DNA of 64,000 nt from Cylindrospermum sp. NIES-4074 (lineage in GTDB: Bacteria > Cyanobacteriota > Cyanobacteriia > Cyanobacteriales > Nostocaceae). The stretch covers positions 558,001 to 622,000 of the forward strand of contig AP018269.1 of the NCBI GenBank assembly GCA_003994795.1, in the 5' to 3' direction. A program made the translations under genes and the position numbers. Each line of letters begins with the position of its first letter. Position 1 is the first letter of the stretch. Below the pieces are notes generated by a model, which made no database searches, was not told where the DNA came from, and saw nothing but the letters and a program-made list of their open reading frames with translations. This document shows, piece after piece, positions 8,812 through 17,855 of the stretch.

Positions 8812-9552
8812 TTAATTTTGAGCTTGGCAGCAATTAACCAAAAGTGCCTGACTAAGTTTGGTTAAGCCAACAGATTGGAGAAGTTCTTGCCATTCACTGA
8901 CAATGAGGGTATCTTGGGGGCGCGATCGCTTAACATCGGCTAAAGTCGCCACTGTGTCATACCAAAATCCATTTGCTGCATAGAGTTTGGCTTTTTGCAG
9001 TGGTTCAGCGCTTTCTAGTTTCCGCTTCAGAGCCGAACTAACTTCAACACGTTGTAAAAAGCCTTCCAGCACCACATCCCTTTGTCGCTCGTTGCGATCG
9101 CAAATCAAGGCTGCATTCCATTTATACTTTTTGCCGAGCGCTAAGGAACCAAATTCACTGGGAAATTTAAAGCTGACAATCCCCGGCTCACCTGTTATGG
9201 CCACATTAGTTTGGTAAATTCCTTTGCCGTCTTCATCCCACAAAGTCAACTCAACTTGTCTTGCCTCAGATTCAGGGACATTGACCAAGATAGTTGGAGA
9301 AACTGATGCAGTCAGTTCCACTTCTGTCGATGGAATCAAAGCCGCAAAATTGGACTGGGGGATTTTACGCTGTGAGGATGGGATGGCACTTAAGCAAATT
9401 CCCCTCGATGCCCCAGCTGCGGTTTTCTGGGGGCTGCCTTTGGGTTTGAAAGTTACACTTTCGGCGGGCATCAGTGGTACTAATGCTGTTGCCGCAAAGG
9501 AAGGTACTAGTAAGACATAAAATATCAACCGATGCAATTTTAGTTTATTCAT
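8812..9552 (-). CDS. DUF928 family exported protein
   Basis: 246 residues with an N-terminal signal peptide (hydrophobic core FYVLLVPSFAATALVPL) and one DUF928 domain. Family landmarks are the beta-rich ELTLWDEDGKGIYQT and the KKYKWNAALICD segment. The C-terminal helices include WYDTVATLADVKRSRP. DUF928 is a mainly cyanobacterial family without known activity. From what I know of cyanobacterial genomes, it often travels with CHAT, CHASE2 and two-partner secretion genes, as here. It is predicted to be periplasmic, 10 bp upstream of the CHASE2 cyclase, and so may be a ligand or accessory of its sensor domain. Confidence 0.85.
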   Translation of the reverse strand: MNKLKLHRLIFYVLLVPSFAATALVPLMPAESVTFKPKGSPQKTAAGASRGICLSAIPSSQRKIPQSNFAALIPSTEVELTASVSPTILVNVPESEARQVELTLWDEDGKGIYQTNVAITGEPGIVSFKFPSEFGSLALGKKYKWNAALICDRNERQRDVVLEGFLQRVEVSSALKRKLESAEPLQKAKLYAANGFWYDTVATLADVKRSRPQDTLIVSEWQELLQSVGLTKLSQALLVNCCQAQN

Positions 9553-9995
9553 AATTAAAACCCTCGAAAATTAATAACCAGTAGCTAACACCTAAAAGAC
9601 CCTTGACAAACTTTTTGTAGAGACATTTCCTCAGAAAAGCTGGCTACTAAATACATTAATTTTGACACTTAGCGTAATTTTGCTAATTTTTTTAAGCTAA
9701 TGTTTATTAATGAGCCAATTTTACCTAAATTTCGTGATTTTGTCAACAGATAAACTGTATTATTAATCATTGACATTGGCAAAATTATTAGTGTTCGTGT
9801 AGGTCTTAAGCGTAAGGGTAGATAGAGTAAACTTAGACTTTCACTGTGAGCATTAAGCAAGCAAATTCTTGGCATCACAAATTGGTAAAAATGAGATTTT
9901 TATTATTAAACTTGTGAAATCTAATCTAAATTGCCAAAGTCCCCACTCCAGCAATATTTTTGAATTTTGAATTTTGAATTTTGAATTTCTTCCTC
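9553..9995. other. 443-bp spacer upstream of the DUF928 gene
   Basis: AT-rich, with no convincing gene. A 69-codon minus-strand frame (9669-9878) lacks any recognisable feature. A four-unit heptamer repeat TGAATTT occupies 9961-9988, just after the CHAT stop. The length suggests that DUF928 and the cyclase have their own promoter rather than relying only on read-through from the CHAT gene. Confidence 0.5.
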
Positions 9996-12626
9996 CTATT
10001 GCCAATTCCCCACTAGGACAAAAGGAGACCAGAAGAAGGGATTCTGAAATCTTTTGTCTTGCAATAGCATGAGTTGAGCGTTGCGGAGGGCTTCCGCTTT
10101 GTTGACTTGGGAGGTGGCAAGTTGCCGATAAAACTCAGAAATCAAAATGGAGGTAGATTCGTCGTTGACCTGCCATAGTGTACCGACTGTGCTGCGCGCA
10201 CCTGAACGAATTGCTACACCAGCCAAGCCTAAAGCTGCACGTTCATCACCTGAAGCAGTTTCGCAGGCACTAAGAACTAGCAGTTCTATGGGTAATTGTT
10301 TTTCCTCAGAGCGAGAACGTAATAATTGATCTAATTGTTTAACGTTGATTTGCTCATCCCAAGTCAAAATAAAAGTTTCAGCGGCATTGGAGCTAAATTG
10401 ACCGTGGGTTGCTAAGTGAATAATGGGGAAAGAAACGGTTTTAATTTGTTTTTGCAGTGCTTGGGCTGTGAACTGCTGATTTAAAATTGTATTTGTGGAA
10501 ATTTCAGCAGAAATCTGCTTAACTTCAAGTTCTGCACCTGGTATAGCGGGAAAACCTTGACGTTCTTCGCTCAGGGCAGCAGTTAATGCTTTTAATTTTA
10601 CTTGCTTGAGAGGTCGAGGTTCAAGAAGTTGGAGTCCGGGGGTGAGAGCAATACTGTATTTTTGGACTAGATATTGTTGACCATCGTATAGGGTGGACAT
10701 TGGTAGACTGGGCAGAGATGAATCTAAAACAAAGGCTAGAGTCTTGATTTTATTAGCTGTTAAATCCGTTTCAGCAGGACGAATTAGCCAGTCGTAGATT
10801 TGTTGAGAGAGGGGGAGACGTTCTTGAGGAAAGGCAGTCCGTCTTAAAGAGTTTCGTGATTGCTGGAAGATGCTTTTTACATCTTGCTGGGATTTATCAG
10901 TGCTGTATTTACGTAGAGGTTGACCGGGAATAGATAGAATAACTTCTAAGCGATCGCTCAGAACAATGGGATAGATAACGGCAGCAGTGGGATCGATTTC
11001 GTCAATTAGTTGCGGTTTAGCGTCTGCACAAGCATCACGGAAAAAGTTATCTAGTTCCGCTAATTGCAAGGACTCAATGGTTTGACGGGCAAGTTTGAGT
11101 TTAGTTTGACTGGGAGATGGTTCTTGCAGGAGTAATCCCACTAATTCCCGATAGATAGGTTCTACGCTTTCTCTAAAGGAAAATTGCACTTCGGGATTGA
11201 CGTTGACTAAATCCCCTCGCAGAGAGGATAAAATGTTCACGGCTTGGTTATATTCAGCGATCGCACCTTCTATATTGCCTTGGGTTTTGCGGATGCGTCC
11301 TAGTTGCCAAAGCAATTGATAAGCAATCTCTGGGTACTCAAAGGATGATGCTAAATTAGTAGCTTTGGTTGTATATTTCTCTGCTTTCGACCATTGTTGC
11401 TGGAGTTCGTATAGCCTACCCTGAGTGAGCAAGATATAAGCTTGGGTACGTGGATCGCCTAAATTCTGGGCTTGTTGATCAGTGCGATCAAGAATTTGGT
11501 CGATTTGTGCATAAGATGTGGCATCAGATGAGTGTACTGCCAGTTTGAGCAAACTTTGGACTAGATTAATTTGGGCATAGAGTCCGGCTCGATTAGAGGC
11601 CATCTGGCTGATTTGCGGTTTGAAGGTGAGCCACAAAGCTTCTGCCTCTGACCATTTTTGCCAATCTGTCAAGAGGCTGAGACTGTTCAATTGAGCTTGG
11701 ATTTGAGTATTCTTCAGAGTCGCTATTTGGGCAGAACTGGCATAACTATCTAAGGCAGTTTGCTTGAATTTGTTGCGTTCTTGTGTTTGTAAAGCAGGTT
11801 GGTTAGCAAAGGAACGTGCCGTATTGCCGAGATTTAAGTAAACTTCAGCTTGGATTTGGGGGATGCCTAATTGTTGAGCCGCTTGCAAGCTAGTGGTTAA
11901 GACCTGTTGCGATCGCTCCAAATATCCTAAAACCCGCAGGATGTTACCTAAAGCATTGATAGCCCTAACTTTCTGCACGGTTGTTGATTGGTTTTTCAAA
12001 CTTTGTAACCCTGCGTCGGAAACTTCGCAAGTTAAGGACTCTAGTTTGAAGGCACTTAACAAAGTTTCGCAGGCTCTAGGGTAAAGTCCCAAAGTTTGCA
12101 GAACTAAGCTTTGGTTAACTTGAGCTTGAAAGAGTTGGTCTTTGGCATCAAGCCGTTGGTAGAGTTTGATAGATTCTTTACCAGTATCTAGAGCTTCTTG
12201 AACCCGTCCCCGTTCTAGTTGCAGCTGTGCTTGAATGTCTAGGGTTTGAGCCAAGATGCGCTGTTGTTTGGGATTTGCAGATTGCGATGGGCTACGCCCC
12301 GCTGGAAGCGATCGCAGCAGCGACAGGCTGGAATTGATGTTTTGTTCGGCTTGTTCCCACTGTGCCAATTGTCCTAAAGTTGCTGCCAGATTACTCAAAG
12401 CCATACCTTGATTTAAGCGATCGCCCTGAGACTCAAATCCAACTGCTGCCTGTTGCAACAAAGGCACAGCTTCTGAAAAACGTCCGGCATCATAAAAAGT
12501 CCGAGCCTGTTGGATCATGGCCTCTGGTTGTGGCATCTGAGCAACTACAGGAGAAAGGCCAATGATCAATAAGAACGAGAAGAAAAATAACCAAGTGAAA
12601 ATGACTCGCGATCGCCTAAATTTCAT
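9996..12626 (-). CDS. Secreted TPR-CHAT caspase-like protein
   Basis: A CHAT-domain (caspase/HetF-associated with TPRs) cysteine protease homologue. It has a signal peptide (about 1-30, ending near VVAQ), TPR helices (about 35-480) and a CHAT domain (about 560-876). The catalytic dyad is visible as H741 in HLATHGQ and C788 in LSACETA. The start at 12626 is chosen because its ATG shares its A with the TAA of the upstream haemagglutinin gene (TAATG), a translational-coupling arrangement. A frame reaching 12674 would overlap that gene by about 50 bp. The signal peptide predicts a periplasmic or exported protease, unlike the cytoplasmic CHAT proteins of CRISPR systems. Residues near 115 (LPAGRSPSQ) are encoded by a repeat-like GGGCTACGCCCCGC string at 12289-12302. 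Confidence 0.92.
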   Translation of the reverse strand: MKFRRSRVIFTWLFFFSFLLIIGLSPVVAQMPQPEAMIQQARTFYDAGRFSEAVPLLQQAAVGFESQGDRLNQGMALSNLAATLGQLAQWEQAEQNINSSLSLLRSLPAGRSPSQSANPKQQRILAQTLDIQAQLQLERGRVQEALDTGKESIKLYQRLDAKDQLFQAQVNQSLVLQTLGLYPRACETLLSAFKLESLTCEVSDAGLQSLKNQSTTVQKVRAINALGNILRVLGYLERSQQVLTTSLQAAQQLGIPQIQAEVYLNLGNTARSFANQPALQTQERNKFKQTALDSYASSAQIATLKNTQIQAQLNSLSLLTDWQKWSEAEALWLTFKPQISQMASNRAGLYAQINLVQSLLKLAVHSSDATSYAQIDQILDRTDQQAQNLGDPRTQAYILLTQGRLYELQQQWSKAEKYTTKATNLASSFEYPEIAYQLLWQLGRIRKTQGNIEGAIAEYNQAVNILSSLRGDLVNVNPEVQFSFRESVEPIYRELVGLLLQEPSPSQTKLKLARQTIESLQLAELDNFFRDACADAKPQLIDEIDPTAAVIYPIVLSDRLEVILSIPGQPLRKYSTDKSQQDVKSIFQQSRNSLRRTAFPQERLPLSQQIYDWLIRPAETDLTANKIKTLAFVLDSSLPSLPMSTLYDGQQYLVQKYSIALTPGLQLLEPRPLKQVKLKALTAALSEERQGFPAIPGAELEVKQISAEISTNTILNQQFTAQALQKQIKTVSFPIIHLATHGQFSSNAAETFILTWDEQINVKQLDQLLRSRSEEKQLPIELLVLSACETASGDERAALGLAGVAIRSGARSTVGTLWQVNDESTSILISEFYRQLATSQVNKAEALRNAQLMLLQDKRFQNPFFWSPFVLVGNWQ

Positions 12627-15541
12627 TATTTTTCTGGCCTTAGTGGGGGGCTTGAAACAGATAAAGGTTGCCAAAAGCGTTGTCCCTTCTGACCTACGGG
12701 TTGATAAGCTAACAGCGTCACCTCTCCCTTATTATTCATCATCCAACCTCTAGCGGGAATGACTTCTGCTTGAGGAGAAAGGCTCAGGGGCTTATTTTTG
12801 CTGCCTCTACTTTCCTGCTCAAGAGATCCCTCCACCCAAGCAAACTGAGCAGAGGTATTGCCCAGAGCATCATTAGGACTAGGTGGTACACCCCCCCGTC
12901 CAGTGATAGTAAACTCGTTGCTAGCTCCCTGGTTACAGGGATTAGCAGCAATTAATGTGCTAGGGTCAACTACATTTTGCGGCAATTCCACTAACCCTTG
13001 AGCTGGGTTAGTGCCAGAAGCGCTAAATGTCACAGTCCCTTGCAAAGCTGGCCCCGAAGTTTGGGAAATGGCGGCAATGTCGCTCGTGGGTAACAGGGAG
13101 GTGGGACTTACCTGTAATGCTGCAAATTGTTCTTCTGTCAGCCCTAGACGGTCTCTGACTTCCTCGCGACTAATGGCAGTCAAACCGAAGATATTAGGCA
13201 CGTTGACTGTCACGCGTCCACCCCTAGCGGTGCGAGCGTTGGCTGTGATATCGCTGTTTTCTTGTGGGAAGGCAACCAAGATATCGCTATTAAGAGTGAT
13301 ATTGCCACCGTCAGAAGTACCCGCATCGGTTGAGATCCGGCTACCGCGACGTAACAGGATAGATTGCGCTTGCAGGTTAACGTTTGCCCCTGCACCCGAC
13401 ACAGTTGTCCCCTCAATCGCGCTTTTGTTGTCAAGGGCGATCGCATTCGCAACAACTTTGAGGGTGCCAGCGTTTCCTGATCCCAAAGTGCCGACACTGA
13501 CTGTTCCTCCCTCTTTGAGACTCAACGTTGGGGTAGTAATACTTAAATTTCCCGCTGACCCCGTGGGGGGGTCAAGCTGAAACGCAAGTCCGTACAACTG
13601 ATTACCAGAGGCTGTGGCAATGCCGGAAGTAGAGAAATTATCGTTGCTGCCAATTATTTCTACAGACTCCGCAGCATTGACAACGATGTCTCCTCCCGCT
13701 CCTGAACCTAAAGTCGAGGCTCCTAGTGCGGCTCGATCTTCGAGCAGCAACCGCTTGGTGTTAATCGTGACATCGCCACCGTCGCCACTGCCAACAGCCC
13801 CCGAAACCACGAAAGTCTGGGCTGCACGAATTTCTGAGGGGGTGTTACCTGTGGCTTTGCCTGCTATTTTCACGGATTCGGAAGCATTGATGATAATATC
13901 TCCACCCCGACTAGCAGAAGGAAACAGCCTATTTCCAGATGTTAATCCACTCGTAGAAGTGATCGATGCCCCTCCTTCTACAAGCAGAGTGCGAGTATTA
14001 ATGTCTATATTTCCCACATCTCCCGTGCCAAGAATGCTGTTAGTTGAGAGTGCAGTGGAGAAAGTGCTAAATTCTGGAGTTGCTGTTAATACTACAGAGT
14101 CAGTGGCTCTGACAATCACATCTCCTCCTTTACCCTGACCCGAAATTGCAGTTGTCAGCAATCCTCCATTGCGGATCATCAGCTTATTCGTATCAATAAC
14201 TATATTGCCTCCATTTCCCTGAGCAAGACTTCCCGCATAAAAGCCAGAGCCAGTTAGTTCTACAGATTCAGAAGCTTGAATGGCAATGTTTCCCCCAGCG
14301 CCGACACTATACGTCGGGCTGTTGATCAGTGTCCCTTCGTTAAGGGTTAGTTGTCGGGTATTAATGTTGATATTTCCGCCTTTCCCTGCGCCAACAGTGC
14401 TGGTATATATGCCACTATCACGTGGGAAAGGGTTAACTATTCCAGAAAAAGGCTCATCGAAGATAATCCGCCTCAATGTGGCAAATCCTATGCCTCTAAA
14501 ATTTATGGAATCAGTGGCGTTGATATTCACATTTCCAGCTGCACCTGTTCCTAGAGTGCCACTTTCGATAAAGGCTTGATCTAAGAGGTTAAATTGTGTG
14601 GCTTGGATATTAATGTCACGACCGTCAATAGTACTGATAGTATCGGAGATGAAGTTGGCGCGATCGCGCAAAGTTACATTGCCACCCTTGACAGAAATTG
14701 ACCCACTACCTAAACCACTGGTGTTAACTGAGGCTATCCCTGATAATTCAATGTTGCCAAAGTTGGGAACGGCTGTATAGTCTAATGTCAAGCCAAATGG
14801 AGTTAAACCAAAGCTGACAAAACCCGGACTGGCTACACTACCCAGCAAGATGTTGCCTTGAAAGGCAGTAAGATTGCCACTATTTAAGTTCAAATCCCCT
14901 CCCACCAGTGCTAGAGTCTGACCAAAGGGAACTTCTAAACCTACGGCTGTCGGTGTAAATGGGGAGATGGTGGGAACAATGCGACTAAATTGGGATTGAT
15001 TGGTGATGCTGCCCGAATTCTCACGAAACTGTAAGCCAATGGGAATATTTATCGCCAAAAGAGGCGGTGCTTGGGGATTTGTGGCGCTAAAGGCGAAACC
15101 GTTATCAAATACCACACTATCGGCGGTGGAAGCTAGAAACGAACCACGCACATCTAATTGAGCATTGGAGCCAAAGACAATTCCTTTGGGGTTGAGTAAA
15201 TATAGGTTGGCATTTCCTAATACTCCCAAGGTTCCGGAAATGTTGCTGGGGTTGCCGCCGGTGATGCGGGTAAAGATGTTAGTAATGTTAGTGGGGTTGG
15301 TAAAATATGCTCCCTGCCCTTCACCTACATTGAATTCTTGGAAACTGTGGAAGAGGTGAGAATTGCGAATTGCGCCACCTTCTATGCGTTGACTAGCTTT
15401 ACCATTAATAGTGTCAGTAATAGTACGTGAATTTTCTGCTCCCAATGTGTTATCTGGTATGATTTGAGCCAAAGCGGGTAAGGCTGAAAAGGCAAGCAGA
15501 CAGAAGATAGAAGGCAGATAGTAGCAGGCTTTAATATTCAT
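12626..15541 (-). CDS. TpsA: filamentous-haemagglutinin N-domain exoprotein
   Basis: A two-partner-secretion exoprotein of 971 residues. It has a signal peptide (to about LPALAQ, residue 25) and then the TPS/haemagglutination-activity domain (about 30-260), with the hallmark NPKGIVFG near residue 115 and FSFQEFNV-like strands before it. The remainder is repetitive beta-helix, with about 50-residue units containing GGNI/GGDI and A(T)ESVEL turns, and a short C-terminal tail. The product should be exported through the neighbouring TpsB and stay on, or leave, the outer surface. It lies 48 bp after tpsB and is translationally coupled to the CHAT gene. The substrate or receptor cannot be read from the sequence. 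Confidence 0.93.
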   Translation of the reverse strand: MNIKACYYLPSIFCLLAFSALPALAQIIPDNTLGAENSRTITDTINGKASQRIEGGAIRNSHLFHSFQEFNVGEGQGAYFTNPTNITNIFTRITGGNPSNISGTLGVLGNANLYLLNPKGIVFGSNAQLDVRGSFLASTADSVVFDNGFAFSATNPQAPPLLAINIPIGLQFRENSGSITNQSQFSRIVPTISPFTPTAVGLEVPFGQTLALVGGDLNLNSGNLTAFQGNILLGSVASPGFVSFGLTPFGLTLDYTAVPNFGNIELSGIASVNTSGLGSGSISVKGGNVTLRDRANFISDTISTIDGRDINIQATQFNLLDQAFIESGTLGTGAAGNVNINATDSINFRGIGFATLRRIIFDEPFSGIVNPFPRDSGIYTSTVGAGKGGNININTRQLTLNEGTLINSPTYSVGAGGNIAIQASESVELTGSGFYAGSLAQGNGGNIVIDTNKLMIRNGGLLTTAISGQGKGGDVIVRATDSVVLTATPEFSTFSTALSTNSILGTGDVGNIDINTRTLLVEGGASITSTSGLTSGNRLFPSASRGGDIIINASESVKIAGKATGNTPSEIRAAQTFVVSGAVGSGDGGDVTINTKRLLLEDRAALGASTLGSGAGGDIVVNAAESVEIIGSNDNFSTSGIATASGNQLYGLAFQLDPPTGSAGNLSITTPTLSLKEGGTVSVGTLGSGNAGTLKVVANAIALDNKSAIEGTTVSGAGANVNLQAQSILLRRGSRISTDAGTSDGGNITLNSDILVAFPQENSDITANARTARGGRVTVNVPNIFGLTAISREEVRDRLGLTEEQFAALQVSPTSLLPTSDIAAISQTSGPALQGTVTFSASGTNPAQGLVELPQNVVDPSTLIAANPCNQGASNEFTITGRGGVPPSPNDALGNTSAQFAWVEGSLEQESRGSKNKPLSLSPQAEVIPARGWMMNNKGEVTLLAYQPVGQKGQRFWQPLSVSSPPLRPEK

Positions 15542-15589
15542 AAAATCTAAATTAAATATTTAACAACTCTGATCTGAAAACTTGTGTAG

Positions 15590-17419
15590 CTAGAAAGGAA
15601 AATAATTAATCGTGAAGTAAAGCCCTTGTTCTTGCAAGGTTTTATCGCTGGCTTTCACATCAATCAAGGGAATGCCATAATCTAGACGGGCATGGAAACA
15701 ATCGCCCATTTGCCACACCAAACCCAAGCCTGTACCCAGCAAGCTATTCGAGTCGGGATTCGGTTTTTCTCCAGAATAATTCCAGCCAACTCCAAAATCA
15801 ATAAAGGGGGCGAGTTGTAAAACACCTTTGGCTTCAGGTACGCGGAGAATCGGGATGCGTACTTCTGCCGAGGCGATCGCACCGCTATCTGTTAACATCA
15901 AATCCTGACGATAGCCCCGCACGCTTAAAGCACCACCAATCCCCATCTGTTCTAGGGACAACAACGAATTTGTAGACAGTTGAATGTCGGAACGCAGAAT
16001 CAACAAGGTTTCTGGCGCTAGTAACCGCACATATTGTCCTTGTCCCCGCCAAGCAAAAAAGCGACTGTCTGGCCCCTTGCTGTTGACGGTGGTACCGAAT
16101 AAATCTGTACCTAAAGAAAATTGCGATCGCGCTGCCAAAACTTGACGAGGATTGCGCTGGACATATTCTTGAAAAAAGCGCAGTGCCGAAACGCGAGTTT
16201 CACCCTGATTATTTGCTCCTGGTGCCAGGGGAAATCTCTCATTTAACAAGGAGGTTTCGCTTTCTTGTCTTGAAAAAGTCAGCCCTAAAGCCAATTCTCG
16301 ATTAGGCTTTTGCACAATGGGTTGACGATAAGTTAGTTGATAGGTGCGTGATTTTCCCTCAATATCCAGGCTATTAAATGGCACTTCTATGATGTTGGTG
16401 CTGCTAACACCTGCGGTAAAGCGAATTGTACCGTTGTGGGCATTGACGGGAAGAGTATAACTGGTATCTATTTCATCACTACCATCTGTGTTGGCGTAAG
16501 CTACCTCCAATCCGTCACCCAAACCTAGCAAGTTAGCCTGATTAATCCGCATCCCACGCCGGAAACTGCCGATGCTGGAAGACCGATTGTTATCTGTGAA
16601 TAGATTAACGCTGAATGTATCTGCCTCTTTGACTTGCACTTGTAGACGACTTTGTTGGGGACGGCTACCGGCTTGGAGTTCGGCGGAGATATTGGCAATC
16701 AAGGGGTCTAGTTGCAGTAGTTGTAAGGCTTCTAGCAAGCGATCGCGGTTGAGAGGTTTTCTTGTGGCGATTTCTAGACGCGATCGCACATAATTGGGGT
16801 CAAGGCGGCGAGTGCCTGTCACCTGAATTTCTTCTAATTCCCCTTCAATAATCTGGACTTTGACAACTCCCCCATCTCTAGAAAAGGTTTGGTTAGCAGC
16901 AATCACTGCCCCTGAATTGATGTATCCTGCCTTCACATATTTCTGGGTTATGGCTGCTTCTACGGCGATTAGTTCTGCAAAGGTGATTTCTCTACCTGTA
17001 AATGGTTGGGTGACGGATGCCAATTGGCGATCGCTAAAAGCACTATTTCCCTCAAATTCAAAGCCTTCTACACGAATTGTCCCCGGAATTTGTGGCGGTA
17101 CTTCCCCAGGAACAGGTGGTGGTGATGTGGGTTGCAGGGGAGGGGTTTGGGGCTGCTGCGGTAAGACCGGTTTTAATTCAGGTTCTTTAGGGAGAATTGG
17201 GTTAGGTATTTGACTTAAATGCAAGTCTTGATATTTCAGGTTTACAGATGGGTTTGAAGACTTCGACTTCCCATCCCCATAACTATCGGCATATTCTAAT
17301 TCTTCAGAATTAAATGTATAATTTATACTTTGTACGGTTATAGCTTTAACTGGTTGCCCCAATAATATGAGCGGTAAAATTCCAGCTAGCGAAAATAGCA
17401 TTCTTACTCGATAAGTCAT
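15590..17419 (-). CDS. TpsB: ShlB/FhaC-type outer-membrane secretion/activation transporter
   Basis: 609 residues: a signal peptide (to about QPVKA), a proline-rich linker (about 75-110), two POTRA domains (about 115-265, including IRVEGFEFEGNSAFSDRQL) and a C-terminal 16-strand beta-barrel ending in NYFPF with a terminal aromatic. The conserved barrel motif GLGLVWQMGDCFHARLDYGI is near the end. It recognises the TPS domain of its partner and moves it across the outer membrane. As the first gene of the cluster, it is expected to be co-transcribed with tpsA. Its promoter should lie in the shared divergent region with ntcB. Confidence 0.93.
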   Translation of the reverse strand: MTYRVRMLFSLAGILPLILLGQPVKAITVQSINYTFNSEELEYADSYGDGKSKSSNPSVNLKYQDLHLSQIPNPILPKEPELKPVLPQQPQTPPLQPTSPPPVPGEVPPQIPGTIRVEGFEFEGNSAFSDRQLASVTQPFTGREITFAELIAVEAAITQKYVKAGYINSGAVIAANQTFSRDGGVVKVQIIEGELEEIQVTGTRRLDPNYVRSRLEIATRKPLNRDRLLEALQLLQLDPLIANISAELQAGSRPQQSRLQVQVKEADTFSVNLFTDNNRSSSIGSFRRGMRINQANLLGLGDGLEVAYANTDGSDEIDTSYTLPVNAHNGTIRFTAGVSSTNIIEVPFNSLDIEGKSRTYQLTYRQPIVQKPNRELALGLTFSRQESETSLLNERFPLAPGANNQGETRVSALRFFQEYVQRNPRQVLAARSQFSLGTDLFGTTVNSKGPDSRFFAWRGQGQYVRLLAPETLLILRSDIQLSTNSLLSLEQMGIGGALSVRGYRQDLMLTDSGAIASAEVRIPILRVPEAKGVLQLAPFIDFGVGWNYSGEKPNPDSNSLLGTGLGLVWQMGDCFHARLDYGIPLIDVKASDKTLQEQGLYFTINYFPF

Positions 17420-17777
17420 GTTAAATACTTTATTTCAGTGCAAATGCTGTAGTTTAATCTCAACTTTATCCATTGAGGAGAAGGTTGCAGTGATTGAGTC
17501 TACTCAGCACTTTCTGGTGATCGCAGTTGCCTAGTTTTGGATAAGAGAATGCACATTTGACATAAAGACAATTTTATCATCTATCTTGAGATAGATATTA
17601 GCTATATTGAATGGAAATAATCAGAATTACGTATTTTACAAATTCCGCATTGTGTGCATTCACAAAAAAAGGTAATTTTAGGCTTTTTGCCCTCACCCTT
17701 TGGTCAAGAAATCAAGCTGGAAACAGCTATTCCTGAGATATTAAATTTAGATGCAAATCCTTACCAAAAAGGCACGT

Positions 17778-17819
17778 GTAACAAACTCTACTAAATTGGA
17801 CATGGAAAACCGTTAAATT
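17778..17819 (+). promoter_or_regulatory. NtcA-activated class II promoter of ntcB
   Basis: GTAACAAACTCTAC (17778-17791) fits GTA-N8-TAC. After exactly 22 nt comes TAAATT (17814-17819), a TAN3T -10 box. The predicted start is near 17826, 30 nt before the ntcB ATG. It has the same geometry as the nirA promoter of this window. The rest of the 17420-17855 divergent spacer shows nothing recognisable. Confidence 0.85.
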
Positions 17820-17855
17820 AATGGAACCCATAAATGTAATTCCGAATACATAAAA

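Noticed and set aside
9669-9878. 69-codon minus-strand frame between the CHAT and DUF928 genes
   Set aside because: Composition is of spacer type, with no signal or family features.
13011-14579. Several 95-190-codon frames antisense or out of frame to the tpsA gene
   Set aside because: They follow the repetitive beta-helix coding strand and have no start context or recognisable domains.
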